Assembly: GCA_000785145.2 (NCBI GenBank)
Contig: JSZA02000005.1
Span: forward strand, 40,093-104,092
Length of the DNA: 64,000 bases
Source: Candidatus Thiomargarita nelsonii
GTDB lineage: Bacteria; Pseudomonadota; Gammaproteobacteria; Beggiatoales; Beggiatoaceae
Direction of reading: 5' to 3'
The notes beneath the pieces were generated by a model. That model saw only the letters and a list, made by a program, of their open reading frames with translations, did not search any database and had not been told where the DNA came from. Each line of letters begins with the position of its first letter. The stretch's first letter is position 1. This document shows positions 8,012-17,063 of the stretch, one piece after another. The position numbers and the translations under genes were made by a program.

Positions 8012-9613
8012 ATGACTCACCTTAACAAATTTAATTTAACTGTGCTTTTATTATTGATTTTTATTGTCATAATTTAATTTTATTACATACCCTTAAACAG
8101 CTTTCCGGCAGAAGATGCGGCTATTCTATTTATATATAGTGAAAACTTGGCTGAAAGTGGCATTATTTCCTACAATTTATATGGAAATCCTAGCGAAGGT
8201 GCCACTGACTTTTTATGGATGTTAATTCTTTCAATTTTTTATCACATTGGATTTGATACTTACCTGTCAGCTACTTTTCTATCCGCACTGTCCTTATTTG
8301 GCACCGCTTTTATTCTATTTAAAATAACTGATTCTGATAATATACGAGTATTTTTGTTTATTTTAGTGATGTTATTGGGAATGCCACCCATTTTTTCAGC
8401 CGTCCAAGGATTTTCCACGCTATTTTTTGGCTTTTTTATTTTATTATCAATTTTTTTCTACTTAAAAGGAAAGCTGGCTCCGCTAGTTATTTCCTCTCTT
8501 TTAACTTGCCTCATAAGACCCGATGGAATCGTTTTTGTAGCACCTTTGATTGCCTTTTTCCTCGTTTTAGATAAAGAAAATATTTTCAAAAATATAAGTT
8601 ATGTCGTATTTCTTGCGATCATACCGGGCTTGGTTTACTTTTTTTGGCGGTTTCAATACTTTAATAATCTATTTCCATTACCTTTTTATGTAAAATCTAA
8701 CTTTGAAAGATTTGCTATTTTGTTCAATGAGGCTGCTCTAAAGACAAACCTGAAATTGATAGTAAAACTGATTCCAGTTATGTTTATAGTTTTTTTGGGT
8801 ATCAACAAATTAAATGCTAACAAGAACAAGATATATTTTTTGTTGGTATCTACTGTGTTTATCCCTTTTCTGTTCTATTCAGCGATGAATTTAGAACAAA
8901 ATGTGGCGGGTAGGTTTCAGTATCCAATGGCAATATCAATCATCGCTATTTCCTTAATCTTTTACAATTTATTTCAAGTAATATGGATTTATGTGGCACT
9001 TCTATGTTCATTAATGTTAATGGCTCCGTCCTATATAAACGCAACTTTAGATACAATCAGTATTCCTTATGAAAATCCTATATATATTTCTAAATCTTTG
9101 AATAGGCTTCAATGTAATGGTACCATGATGATCACTGAGGCTGGTAGGCTTCCCTATTACTCAAAGTGGCAGGCAATCGATTTATGGGGACTTAATACCC
9201 CAGCACTTTCTAAAACACTCGTCTCTCCTCAATTTGTTAGAGACTATAATCCTGACTTAATTGTCCTACATTCTGGAGAATATTCTCGCTTTATTAATCA
9301 AGATAATCTGATAACTGATGGAAGTAAAACTTGGATAAATATGGTTAAAAACGCTTATGTTGGAGCTGCTACTTATGGTGACTACCAACTTTTTATGGTT
9401 CCTTTTTTTCAAACAGAAAAATGCTGGGTTTGTCAGTTAAAAAAACGGTTAAAAGAACTTGTGAATAGAAATACTGAATTTGATAGATATGATATGTACA
9501 TGATTCGGAAAGATTCATTGTGTTTTTCCGGTGTCAAAAAAATTATCCTAGAACACGGAGCAGTAGATTATCAAACTTACTTTGACAGAAAAAGTCATTT
9601 TATAAATAGATAG
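8012..9613 (+). pseudogene. Membrane glycosyltransferase (GT39/PMT-like) with in-frame stop
   Basis: A polytopic membrane protein of the polyprenyl-phosphate-sugar glycosyltransferase type. From the ATG at 8012 (strong site GAGGAGGT at 7996-8003) the frame reads MTHLNKFNLT plus a hydrophobic helix, meets TAA at 8075-8077, and continues in the same frame to 9613. The diagnostic motif lies just after the stop: EDA...YSENLAESG...SEGATDFLW, which in this family begins with a catalytic acidic pair in the first periplasmic loop. About nine more hydrophobic helices and a C-terminal soluble part follow. The homology continues on both sides, so the stop breaks one gene; a re-start at TTG 8147 would lose the first helix and the acidic pair. 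Envelope-glycan synthesis is likely. A sequencing error at one base is the main alternative. Confidence 0.8.
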
Positions 9614-9687
9614 CCACTGCCTGAAAAAGCTCGCTGTCCACCACGAAGCTCCCCAAAAAAGTCACAACATCGCGCACCAGAACAAAC

Positions 9688-12600
9688 ATGCAACAACTCT
9701 TTAAACACCAACAAAATATAATTGGCACATTTGCACAGCACAAAGTCGCCGCCAATCTCCTAATGCTGATAATGCTCCTATCAGGCGTCTGGGCTTTGAG
9801 CAAACTCAATACCCAATTTCTCCCCAATTTCGCATTAGATTTTATCGTTGTGACAGTCGTTTGGACGGGCTCAACGGCTGAGGATGTGGAAATTTCTATC
9901 ACTCGCCCCATTGAGCAAGAATTACGCACCCTTGATCATGTAAGCAAAATGAATTCCACCTCCACCAACGGCTTTTCTACGATTGTCTTAGAATATGAAG
10001 AAGGCAGCGACATGGGGTGGGCACTCGATCAAGTCAAAGAAAAAGTCGCCTTATTGCGTCACTTACCCTCTGATGCCGAAAAACCAGAAATCAGTCGAGC
10101 CGCCCACTATGAACAAATTGCCCGTGTACTCATTACAGGTCCCTCAGATGTCAACGAATTACGCCACCTAGCACAGCGCATGGAGCATCAACTATTAGCG
10201 CGTGGCATTAGCAAAATTCAAATTCAAGGCTTGCCCAAAGAAGAAATTGCTGTGCAAATTTCTTCGGCTCAATTGGAGGAATTGGGTCTCACTTTGCCCC
10301 AAGTCGGAGAACAAATCACACATTTTAGTCGCGATTTACCCGCCGGCGCTATTGGGCGCGATGACGTCGCACGGCAATTGCGGAGCCTAGAGCAACGCCG
10401 CGATGAATTAGCCTTTGCCCAATTACCATTAATAACCGATAAATCAGGTCGTTATATTCAACTGGATGATGTCGCCACAATTGAACGCCGTCCCCGACAG
10501 GGGCAAGTCCGTGTTACATATCAAGGTGAACCCGCCATTGAATTACAAATGCAGCGGGCAGAGGAAAATGATGCCCTAGAAGCGGCCAAAATATTACAAG
10601 CTTGGGTAGAAGAAACCCGTCCATTACTACCGCCAGGTGTCAATTTGCATGTTTATGACCAAACATGGGAAATGATTGATGAGCGCATATCATTATTATT
10701 AAGAAATGGCTTAGGTGGATTAATATTAGTGGTGGCTATCTTATTTATATTTCTCAATGGGCGAGTCGCATTTTGGGTGGCGGCTGGCATTCCAATCTCT
10801 TTGATGGGTATGTTAGCTATATTATATTTAGTGGACGGCAGCATCAACATGGTCAGTTTATTTGCCATGATAATGGCATTAGGCGTTGTCGTTGATGATG
10901 CTATTGTCGTTGGTGAAGACGGCTTTACCCATTTTCAAACAGGTGAACAATCACTTTTAGCCGCCGAAGGCGGCGCACAACGCATGTTTGCCCCCGTCAC
11001 AGCCGCCTCCTTGACGACTGTCTCCGCTTTTTTACCCTTAATGCTGATCGGTGGCATCATGGGGAATATACTATTTGCCATACCACTGGTTATGATTTGC
11101 GTCTTAATAGCCTCATTGATTGAATGCTTTTTAGTCCTACCTGGACATTTACGGCATAGCTTTCACAAGCTCCAGCACGAAAAACCTAGTCCTATTAGAC
11201 AAAAACTTGAAAAGGGCTTTAACCATTTCCGTGATTTTTATTTTCGTCCCCTTGTCAGCCTTGCCATCACTTTCCGCTGGACTGTCTTAGCAACGATGCT
11301 GGCTGCCATGCTATTAGCAATAGGATTGATAACTGGGGGGCGGCTGAGTTTTACCTTTTTTCCGTCGCCCGAAAATCCGATCATTATGGCTAATGCTAAC
11401 TTTGTGGCGGGCACCTCACCAGAGCGGGTTGATGCTTTTTTAGAACACTTAGAAAAAACCTTGTACGCGACTGATAAAGAACTGGATGGCAATCTTGTTA
11501 AAGTCATCGTATCTCGGCATGGTGGCGCCATTGCAGCGGGGGGCAGTATTAGAACAGGCGATCAATTTGGCGCTTTGACGGTTGAACTGAGTTCTCCTGA
11601 CAGTCGCACTGTGCGTAATAAAGAATTTATTAAAGTGTGGCAAAGCAAAGTTCGCACGCCGCCAGGATTAGAATCGCTCACCATCATGGCACGCAAAGGG
11701 GGACCACCCGGCAGGGACATCGAAATCCGTCTCAATGGCGAGGATGCCGATAAAGTAAAAGCGGCAGCCCTTGATCTAAAAAAAGTGCTGAAAACCTTTC
11801 AAGGGGTGACGGGGATTGAAGATGATATGCCCTTTGGTAGAGAACAATGGATTTATTCATTAACCCCCTACGGGATGGCATTGGGATTAACCATCGAATC
11901 GGTTGGGCGCCAATTACGCGCCGCCTTTGATGGACACTTAACACAGATTTATCAAGAGGGAGATGATGAAATTGAAGTGCGTGTCGTATTACCGGATAAT
12001 GAGCGCTACAATTTGGCTAGCTTAGAAAATTTCCCCCTGCAATTACCCAATGGTGCCCGTGTGCCATTTTCGACAGCAGTGCAAATCACAACGCGGCGAG
12101 GCTTTGAAGCCATACGCCATGCCGAGGGTAGGTTAGCAGCGATAGTGACAGCCGATGTCGATAAAGCGGTTAATAACGGCAATCGAATTTTAGCCAATTT
12201 GACCGACAACTTTTTGCCCGACTTAATGAGCCGTTATGGGCTAGAATATACTTTTGAAGGACGAGCCGCTGATCAAGCCGAGACATTGGACGATATGAAA
12301 CGTGGGATGCTAATTGCGTTAGCCTTGATCTATCTCGTATTAGCTTGGCAATTTGCCTCTTACGGTTGGCCGCTGATCGTGATGACAGTTATTCCGTTTG
12401 GCATAGTCGGTGCTATTTTTGGGCATTGGCTCATGAGCCTTGATTTGACCGTTTTATCACTGTTTGGATTTTTTGGCTTATCAGGTATCGTGATTAATGA
12501 CTCCATCGTATTAATAACCTTTTATAAACATCTCCGCGAAGATGGGATGCCAGTAGAAAAAGCCCTGATTGAGGCCGCTTGTCAACGTTTACGGGCAGTG

Positions 12601-12771
12601 TTGTTGACATCCTTAACAACGATTTTTGGATTAACACCGCTGCTTTTTGAAACCTCATTACAAGCCCAATTTTTGATACCGATGGCTACTTCGATTGCCT
12701 TTGGTTTAATGTTTTCCACGGTGTTAGTTTTGTTGGCGGTGCCGGCACTGTTGTCTATTTATGAGAGATAG
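9688..12771 (+). CDS. RND-family efflux permease, intact copy
   Basis: 1027 residues, the length of AcrB/HAE1-type inner-membrane pumps: a first transmembrane helix (ANLLMLIMLLSGVWAL), a porter domain, helices 2-6, a second porter domain and helices 8-12. The proton-relay pair in helix 4 is present (GVVVDDAIVVG, about residues 399-409). Helix 10 has VINDSIVL, as in many HAE1-like pumps, instead of the lysine of AcrB. No membrane-fusion protein or outer-membrane channel gene is nearby, so it is an orphan permease or uses partners elsewhere. It is the template for three defective copies at 5278, 15848 and 17064. It ends IYER, whereas copy 4 reads on for about 22 more residues, so this C-terminus may be slightly clipped. 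Confidence 0.93.
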   Translation: MQQLFKHQQNIIGTFAQHKVAANLLMLIMLLSGVWALSKLNTQFLPNFALDFIVVTVVWTGSTAEDVEISITRPIEQELRTLDHVSKMNSTSTNGFSTIVLEYEEGSDMGWALDQVKEKVALLRHLPSDAEKPEISRAAHYEQIARVLITGPSDVNELRHLAQRMEHQLLARGISKIQIQGLPKEEIAVQISSAQLEELGLTLPQVGEQITHFSRDLPAGAIGRDDVARQLRSLEQRRDELAFAQLPLITDKSGRYIQLDDVATIERRPRQGQVRVTYQGEPAIELQMQRAEENDALEAAKILQAWVEETRPLLPPGVNLHVYDQTWEMIDERISLLLRNGLGGLILVVAILFIFLNGRVAFWVAAGIPISLMGMLAILYLVDGSINMVSLFAMIMALGVVVDDAIVVGEDGFTHFQTGEQSLLAAEGGAQRMFAPVTAASLTTVSAFLPLMLIGGIMGNILFAIPLVMICVLIASLIECFLVLPGHLRHSFHKLQHEKPSPIRQKLEKGFNHFRDFYFRPLVSLAITFRWTVLATMLAAMLLAIGLITGGRLSFTFFPSPENPIIMANANFVAGTSPERVDAFLEHLEKTLYATDKELDGNLVKVIVSRHGGAIAAGGSIRTGDQFGALTVELSSPDSRTVRNKEFIKVWQSKVRTPPGLESLTIMARKGGPPGRDIEIRLNGEDADKVKAAALDLKKVLKTFQGVTGIEDDMPFGREQWIYSLTPYGMALGLTIESVGRQLRAAFDGHLTQIYQEGDDEIEVRVVLPDNERYNLASLENFPLQLPNGARVPFSTAVQITTRRGFEAIRHAEGRLAAIVTADVDKAVNNGNRILANLTDNFLPDLMSRYGLEYTFEGRAADQAETLDDMKRGMLIALALIYLVLAWQFASYGWPLIVMTVIPFGIVGAIFGHWLMSLDLTVLSLFGFFGLSGIVINDSIVLITFYKHLREDGMPVEKALIEAACQRLRAVLLTSLTTIFGLTPLLFETSLQAQFLIPMATSIAFGLMFSTVLVLLAVPALLSIYER

Positions 12772-12775
12772 AAAA

Positions 12776-12871
12776 TCAAAATCGTGAACAAAATAAATCT
12801 AGTCTGACCCCATTGATTTTCTTTTCCGCGTTGTAAGCGGGCATAATGACGCTAATCATGGTGTCCCTCAT
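12776..12871 (-). pseudogene. Family 2 glycosyltransferase, N-terminal remnant A
   Basis: Read leftward from 12871 the frame gives MRDTMISVIMPAYNAEKK, the unmistakable N-terminal strand of a GT2 (GT-A fold) glycosyltransferase, then runs into an unrelated AGTCTGACCC-type sequence and stops. Only about 18 of the usual 250 or more residues survive. The coding match to a second remnant at 15310-15366 forms a direct repeat of 22 bases with one mismatch (12832-12853 and 15330-15351) flanking the two-gene signalling cassette. Confidence 0.65.
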
Positions 12872-12904
12872 AGTTGCATTTTCAACCGAGTCAAAACTTT
12901 TAAA

Positions 12905-14290
12905 TTATGGAAAACTTCTTTTATAAATACTACGCGCAAACTTAAACAAAAAGCCTTTCTCCGCCTTGCCAAAATCGTGAGAAATATCAAAGGTATATTT
13001 ATTGGCGAAAATAACCCCTTCATTGCTAACTCTGCCCTGCCGATAAGTCGCTAATCTGGCTGGGGCGAGTCCATGCCAAAATATTTGAAACAGCCCGGTG
13101 ACATAATCAAAATCAGTCGTCTTTTTGACCAAGTTATTGAGCATAAAACCAAAATAGAGAGCATCATCCGCCCGCTCTCTTAAAAGTTTGCTCTTTAATT
13201 TTGAGTAACTTGTCGCTAGAGGTATTTTCTTAACATCTAGGTTCGGTATTTCCTCAAACAGCGTCAATAAATAAATCTCATACGCTTGTGGTGCTGTGCC
13301 GAGTTTAAACATCGCTCGCATGGCGACAATAAATAAAAAAGCGATATCTTGTGCCCCTAAATCATCAAGCACGGTGGTATGCGTTGACCAATTTCGGGCA
13401 TTTTTCATAATCCAGCCAAAGGTAAAATTGACTTTATCGTCTATTTGCAACTTAGGAGCCGCCGAATCCCATTCATGGGTTAACGTTCTTACCAGCAGCT
13501 TATAAAATCGTGGTAGTTCTTGGGGCTTTTGCAGCGGCAACAAATTTTGCAATGTTTCCAAATACTCCTGCATATCTTTAACAGTCACATCCCGCACTGC
13601 TGTACCGTTTGAATCGATAATAAAATCACCGAACTGGATAAATTCAGGATGGTTTTCAATGAGCGAGCTAATCCGCTGACAAGCTTCGATAATCCCCCGT
13701 CTTAGCACTGCGTAAGCATTTTTTCGGCACTCGCTTATCCATCTCGCGGCGGCTGCTTTCTCATTTTTTGTGAGAATTTGTGGCAATTGCATTTTTGCGG
13801 TGGTAAAGGCTTTCTGGATTTTCTGCATTTCCTCGCCGTGATTAGAGCAAAACAGAATATGGTCTTCCGGAAAGCCCAATTTCATCACCAATTCAACATA
13901 AAGTTGATAGCCAGCGACTTTTTTCAATTCATTCCTAGCGCTGGTGTAACTACGAGTGTCTTGCCCCTTATCATCAGAGGGTTGATAACCATACCGTTTC
14001 AAAATTTCAAGTAAGCGATCATCTTCACCCTCATCATCCTCAAGCACGTTTAAATCAATATCCAAAATAATATAATCGACTTGCGACAATCGTTTTGGAT
14101 TGTGAATAAACAGCCAACCGTCCCAAAAGGTAAATTCAACTAACACCCTATATTTAGGGCCTTTGAGAAAATCTTTGATGGCATCTAAGGTGTTTGGAAT
14201 CTTGGCATTGTGCAAAATGATGCCAAAAACACTTTCTGTAGTCGTTTTGGGGTTTTTATCAAAATCTTCTATCCATAAAAATTGACTCAT
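12905..14290 (-). CDS. Receiver-like protein paired with a histidine-kinase-like protein
   Basis: 461 residues, no signal peptide. The N-terminal 170 residues resemble a degenerate response-regulator receiver: an acidic start (FLWIEDFD), a strand ending in a candidate phospho-acceptor (YIILDIDL, Asp77 or 79), and a later strand HILFCSN in the place of the conserved Thr/Ser-loop. The rest is helical (about 180-461) without a DNA-binding domain I recognise. It starts inside the stop of the upstream histidine-kinase-like gene (overlap 14287-14290), so the two are translated together and probably interact. I infer a two-component-like switch of unknown output; a defence or stress role is possible because the pair sits among accessory cassettes. 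Receiver assignment is tentative. Confidence 0.6.
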   Translation of the reverse strand: MSQFLWIEDFDKNPKTTTESVFGIILHNAKIPNTLDAIKDFLKGPKYRVLVEFTFWDGWLFIHNPKRLSQVDYIILDIDLNVLEDDEGEDDRLLEILKRYGYQPSDDKGQDTRSYTSARNELKKVAGYQLYVELVMKLGFPEDHILFCSNHGEEMQKIQKAFTTAKMQLPQILTKNEKAAAARWISECRKNAYAVLRRGIIEACQRISSLIENHPEFIQFGDFIIDSNGTAVRDVTVKDMQEYLETLQNLLPLQKPQELPRFYKLLVRTLTHEWDSAAPKLQIDDKVNFTFGWIMKNARNWSTHTTVLDDLGAQDIAFLFIVAMRAMFKLGTAPQAYEIYLLTLFEEIPNLDVKKIPLATSYSKLKSKLLRERADDALYFGFMLNNLVKKTTDFDYVTGLFQIFWHGLAPARLATYRQGRVSNEGVIFANKYTFDISHDFGKAEKGFLFKFARSIYKRSFP

Positions 14291-15297
14291 ACATTTTTCT
14301 CCATTAATAAATCAGCCGGCATATTAAATTCTGCCACATAGTCTTCTACAAATGGTGGTTCTGGAAAATTCCCTTTTAATTGTTGGGCAAGAAGGAACAA
14401 AAAGTGGTGCCCTTTACCATTACCTTTACAGATACGCTGTTCTTTATTTATCGTCGGATTAGCACACCTAAGTTGACATCTGTGTACATCACACGCCAGA
14501 CTGAGTTGTACTGGTTGCTGTGTGTCAGATACATAGTATTTAACCGCGTTCACGAAGAGTTCCGATATGATAATTCGCAGCATGGATTCTGTCGCGCCAT
14601 AAGGTTCAAAATGAATGGGTGCCTCAACAAAACCTTGCACTTCTAGGGGAAAAAATCGCTCCCCAAGCCACGTTGTGAGCGATTCTAAAGTCGGTTTTTT
14701 CAAAATCTCCGCAAAACGGCTTTGCCAATCTGCCTGTATTTGTCTTTCTAAGGCTAGATAGTCTGATTTCCATTGTTTTCGAGTGGTAGTGGCTGGCACA
14801 AGCGAGGTTTTTTTAGCATAGTTGAGATAATGTTGGCGAATTTTATCCCGTTCATAGATTGTTAATAGCGAAGCAAGTGAGCGAGATAAGGTATGCTCTA
14901 ATACAAATAATAAGCTGCCATCGCCCTGCATGTCTTGAGATAATTTTTGGCGTAGCCTATCCTCACTGACGGAGATGAGATTAATCATATTGAGCAATCC
15001 GTTCATAATATGCACATCTTCATTGATCAGTTCCTTTTTATCTTCATACTCAATACTTTGCAAATAACCCCTAAATTTATGCGTGGTTATTGCCATGATA
15101 TCTTCTAGTTGTTTGTTGATTTTTTTTTGCTCTTCAAGTCTAGCGGCAAGGTCTCCTTTTTCATTCTTAACGGTAAAAGATTGCTGACTCACGCCCGCCA
15201 TTTCAGCCGCCGCTAGACGCATTTTTTGGGCAAACTCATTTGGTGTGTGCTGTAAAAAGGCAGTGTCAGGTAATTCTATCGTAATTTGAATGCTCAT
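14287..15297 (-). CDS. Histidine-kinase-like protein (GHKL ATPase), cytosolic
   Basis: 336 residues, no transmembrane segment. Residues 1-33 resemble the small UPF0175 fold (ITIELPDTAFLQ, then FAQKMRLAAAEMAGVS). A coiled coil (about 45-68) leads to a possible dimerisation helix with a candidate phospho-histidine at 73 (THKFRGYL), a long helical region, then a GHKL-type ATPase with N-box ELFVNAVKYY (about 243-252). A typical DxGxG G1 box is not obvious; CANPTI and GNGKGHH may occupy the G1 and G2 positions. It is first gene of the pair. The ribosome binding site AAGGAG is seen on the minus strand just upstream. The unusual N-terminal fusion and divergent ATP lid set it apart from standard kinases. 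Confidence 0.6.
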   Translation of the reverse strand: MSIQITIELPDTAFLQHTPNEFAQKMRLAAAEMAGVSQQSFTVKNEKGDLAARLEEQKKINKQLEDIMAITTHKFRGYLQSIEYEDKKELINEDVHIMNGLLNMINLISVSEDRLRQKLSQDMQGDGSLLFVLEHTLSRSLASLLTIYERDKIRQHYLNYAKKTSLVPATTTRKQWKSDYLALERQIQADWQSRFAEILKKPTLESLTTWLGERFFPLEVQGFVEAPIHFEPYGATESMLRIIISELFVNAVKYYVSDTQQPVQLSLACDVHRCQLRCANPTINKEQRICKGNGKGHHFLFLLAQQLKGNFPEPPFVEDYVAEFNMPADLLMEKNV

Positions 15298-15309
15298 TTT
15301 TTTTCTCCT

Positions 15310-15366
15310 TCATGACTCAAATTTTTTAATGTAAGCGGGCATAACGACGCTGATGGAGAGTATCAT
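15310..15366 (-). pseudogene. Family 2 glycosyltransferase, N-terminal remnant B
   Basis: Read leftward from 15366 the frame is MILSISVVMPAY followed by six unrelated residues and a stop. SVVMPAY is the first strand of a GT2 glycosyltransferase. Like remnant A it ends right after the start of the gene, so the sequence between them now holds the kinase/receiver pair where glycosyltransferase sequence would be expected. Confidence 0.55.
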
Positions 15367-15418
15367 TGGCGCTCACATTAGATGCACTATGAAAAATGTT
15401 GAATTGGAGATTGAACGC

Positions 15419-15711
15419 TCATCTAAGCCAGTCACTCAAACATTGCGCCAAATCCCATTTAGGATACCACCCAAGCTGCTCAGAAATTTTTCTAATATCA
15501 GCGAGCGAATGATAAATATCCCCCTCTCGTGAACTTTGATATTGTGGCGCCATAACCGTTTTCAAAATTTTTTGCAGAGACTTAACCAGTTGATTAATCG
15601 TCACACTTTTTTAAAATCTACGCGCAAGTTATAACCTTGATTGATGAGGGCATCGACCAGATGTGAGCCGACAAAACCTGCCCCGCCTGTGACTAAAATA
15701 TTTGGTTGCAT
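15419..15711 (-). pseudogene. NDP-sugar epimerase/dehydratase (SDR), internal deletion
   Basis: Two ends of one gene with the middle missing. Read leftward from ATG 15711: MQPNILVTGGAGFVGSHLVD, the Rossmann NAD-binding start (TGGxGFxGS) of the extended SDR epimerase family, stopping after 36 codons. In an overlapping frame from 15604 to 15419 comes the family's C-terminal segment (PQYQSSREGDIYHSLADI, then LGWYPKWDL). The catalytic YxxxK region and roughly 200 residues are gone. It fits the other glycan-synthesis remnants nearby (GT2 fragments, GT39-like gene). Confidence 0.85.
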
Positions 15712-15847
15712 AAGTGCTTTTGTCAAAAAATTGATTATTCTATTATATTATTAGCTCAATGAATTTCTTCAACACGCCAAGACAATTTTATATGATAAAA
15801 TTCATCCCAAAAAAGTCACAACATCTTACGAGCGCACCAGAGCAAAC

Positions 15848-16114
15848 ATGCAACAACCCTTTAAACACCAACAAAATCTAATCGGCACATTTGCACAGCA
15901 CAAAGTCGCCGCCAACCTCCTAATGCTGATGATGCTCCTATCGGGCGTCTGGGCTTTGAGCAAACTCAACACCCAATTTCTCCCCAATTTCGCATTAGAT
16001 TTCATCATTGTGACAGTCGTTTGGACGGGATCAACGGCAGAGGATATGGAAATTTCTATCACTCGCCCCATTGCACGGAGCAAACATGCAACAAGCCTTT
16101 AAACACCAACAAAA
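15848..16114 (+). pseudogene. RND efflux permease, copy 3 (5' fragment) plus a 37-base second start
   Basis: The first 75 or so codons match the intact gene (ATG 15848 to the counterpart of ISITRPI at about 16074). The match then breaks and jumps back: 16078-16114 repeats the gene's own beginning (GAGCAAACATGCAACAAG and the next codons, matching 15840-15877). No downstream part remains. The upstream flank GATAAAATTCATCC is shared with copy 1. Confidence 0.9.
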
Positions 16115-16150
16115 TTTCGGGTTCCCACGCGCCTGCGTGGAAACCCGAAA
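16115..16150. repeat. Palindrome TTTCGGGTT-CCCACGC...GCGTGG-AACCCGAAA
   Basis: A near-perfect 36-base inverted repeat joined directly to the end of the RND mini-copy. Its inner CCCACGC/GCGTGG part resembles the GTTCCCACGC hairpin at 52224. Confidence 0.8.
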
Positions 16151-16185
16151 ACTATAGAACTTAAGAAAACCTTGGTTTAGAGACT

Positions 16186-16754
16186 TTACTCCGTTTTACC
16201 CACATAGCCTTTAATATTTAACGCCTTTTGCAATTGCTCATACAGTTGCTTAGCTTGTTCTCGTGTGGCTTGTAGCGGTGTGAGTATGACACGATGACAG
16301 TTGGCTTTGTCATTGAAGACAATTTGTGCCGAGAAATGGGCTTTTTCCAAACGTTGCACTTGTTGCTTGTCCCAAAACAACCCACTTGCACTTGCCAGCG
16401 TGGTGCATTTTGAGCCAGCGAGTCCAAAGCCTTTTGGTACGTGTGATGACTAATCACAACAACGGCTTGTAGAAAGTCCATGTAGTGATAACCTGCTTCA
16501 AGCAACACAAAATAATTCTTGTCAGCTTTGTATAAAGCGGCTATTTTAGTCGCTTGGCTAAACCAAGGTACCAGTGACTTGATTTGGGATTTGGACAGTA
16601 AAAGTGCTTTCGCTTTTTTACCCTGTAAAAAAAAGCCGTCTTGTTCAAACACGATGTTGGTATCACTCATCGCAATCGGAAAGGCATAGTCAATCTGATT
16701 GTCAACCAGATACTTATTCAAATCAAAAGGCGTTTGTTGCTGTTCTTCTGCCAT
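16186..16754 (-). pseudogene. SPOR-domain protein, frameshifted
   Basis: Read leftward from 16754 (GAAGGAAAC upstream): residues 1-115 are an acidic N-terminal region beginning MAEEQQQTPFDLNKYL, with hydrophobic strands but no obvious signal peptide. A SPOR peptidoglycan-binding domain then begins with WQVQVG. Immediately after that, near 16378-16385, the frame slips; the rest of the domain (LFWDKQQVQRLEKAHF through HRVILTPLQATREQAKQLYEQL) continues in another frame to 16186. One missing base in the GGGTTGTTTTGGG run explains it. SPOR domains bind denuded septal glycan. A homopolymer sequencing error would make this an intact gene of about 189 residues. Confidence 0.8.
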
Positions 16755-16840
16755 CCAGTTTCCTTCTGCATGAAAGTCAATGTGATGGGTTTTTCTAATA
16801 ACGGTTTGTTCGACAAGTTTACCAGTGGTAATCGCGTACT

Positions 16841-16993
16841 CAATGCCATTAAGTTAAGCTTTTTTGTAGGGTGGGTAGGGGCAATCCCTTGTGGTTGCCC
16901 GCTGCACCCACCAACTCGTTGAAATTTTTAACAATGGTGGGTTTCGCTATCGCTCTACCCACCCTACAAAAAATCCTTAACTTAATGGCATTG
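16841..16993. mobile_element. MITE-like element, CAATGCC...GGCATTG family (copy 2), perfect 11-bp target duplication
   Basis: A 153-bp non-coding element with termini CAATGCCATTAAGTTAAG and CTTAACTTAATGGCATTG. Inside is a TGTAGGGTGGGTAG palindrome and a GGGGCAATCCCTTGTGGTT module. The flanking 11-mer AATCGCGTACT is perfectly duplicated (16830-16840 and 16994-17004), proof of insertion. Confidence 0.93.
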
Positions 16994-17030
16994 AATCGCG
17001 TACTGCGCTTCAAATAAGTGACACAACATC

Positions 17031-17054
17031 AGGAGTGCAAGGCGCACCTTGCAC
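17031..17054. repeat. Short dyad GAGTGCAAGG...CCTTGCAC
   Basis: A 24-base hairpin in the leader of RND copy 4. The other RND copies have only GCGCACC here, so extra bases on both sides have created the dyad. Relatives at 48806-48834 and 49541-49573. Confidence 0.7.
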
Positions 17055-17063
17055 AGAACAAAC

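Noticed and set aside
12791..12810. AAATAAATCTAGTCTGACCC as the certain 3' border of the duplicated RND unit
   Set aside because: It follows copies 1 and 2 but could be an independent REP-like repeat; copy 4 lacks it, so the border is not proven.
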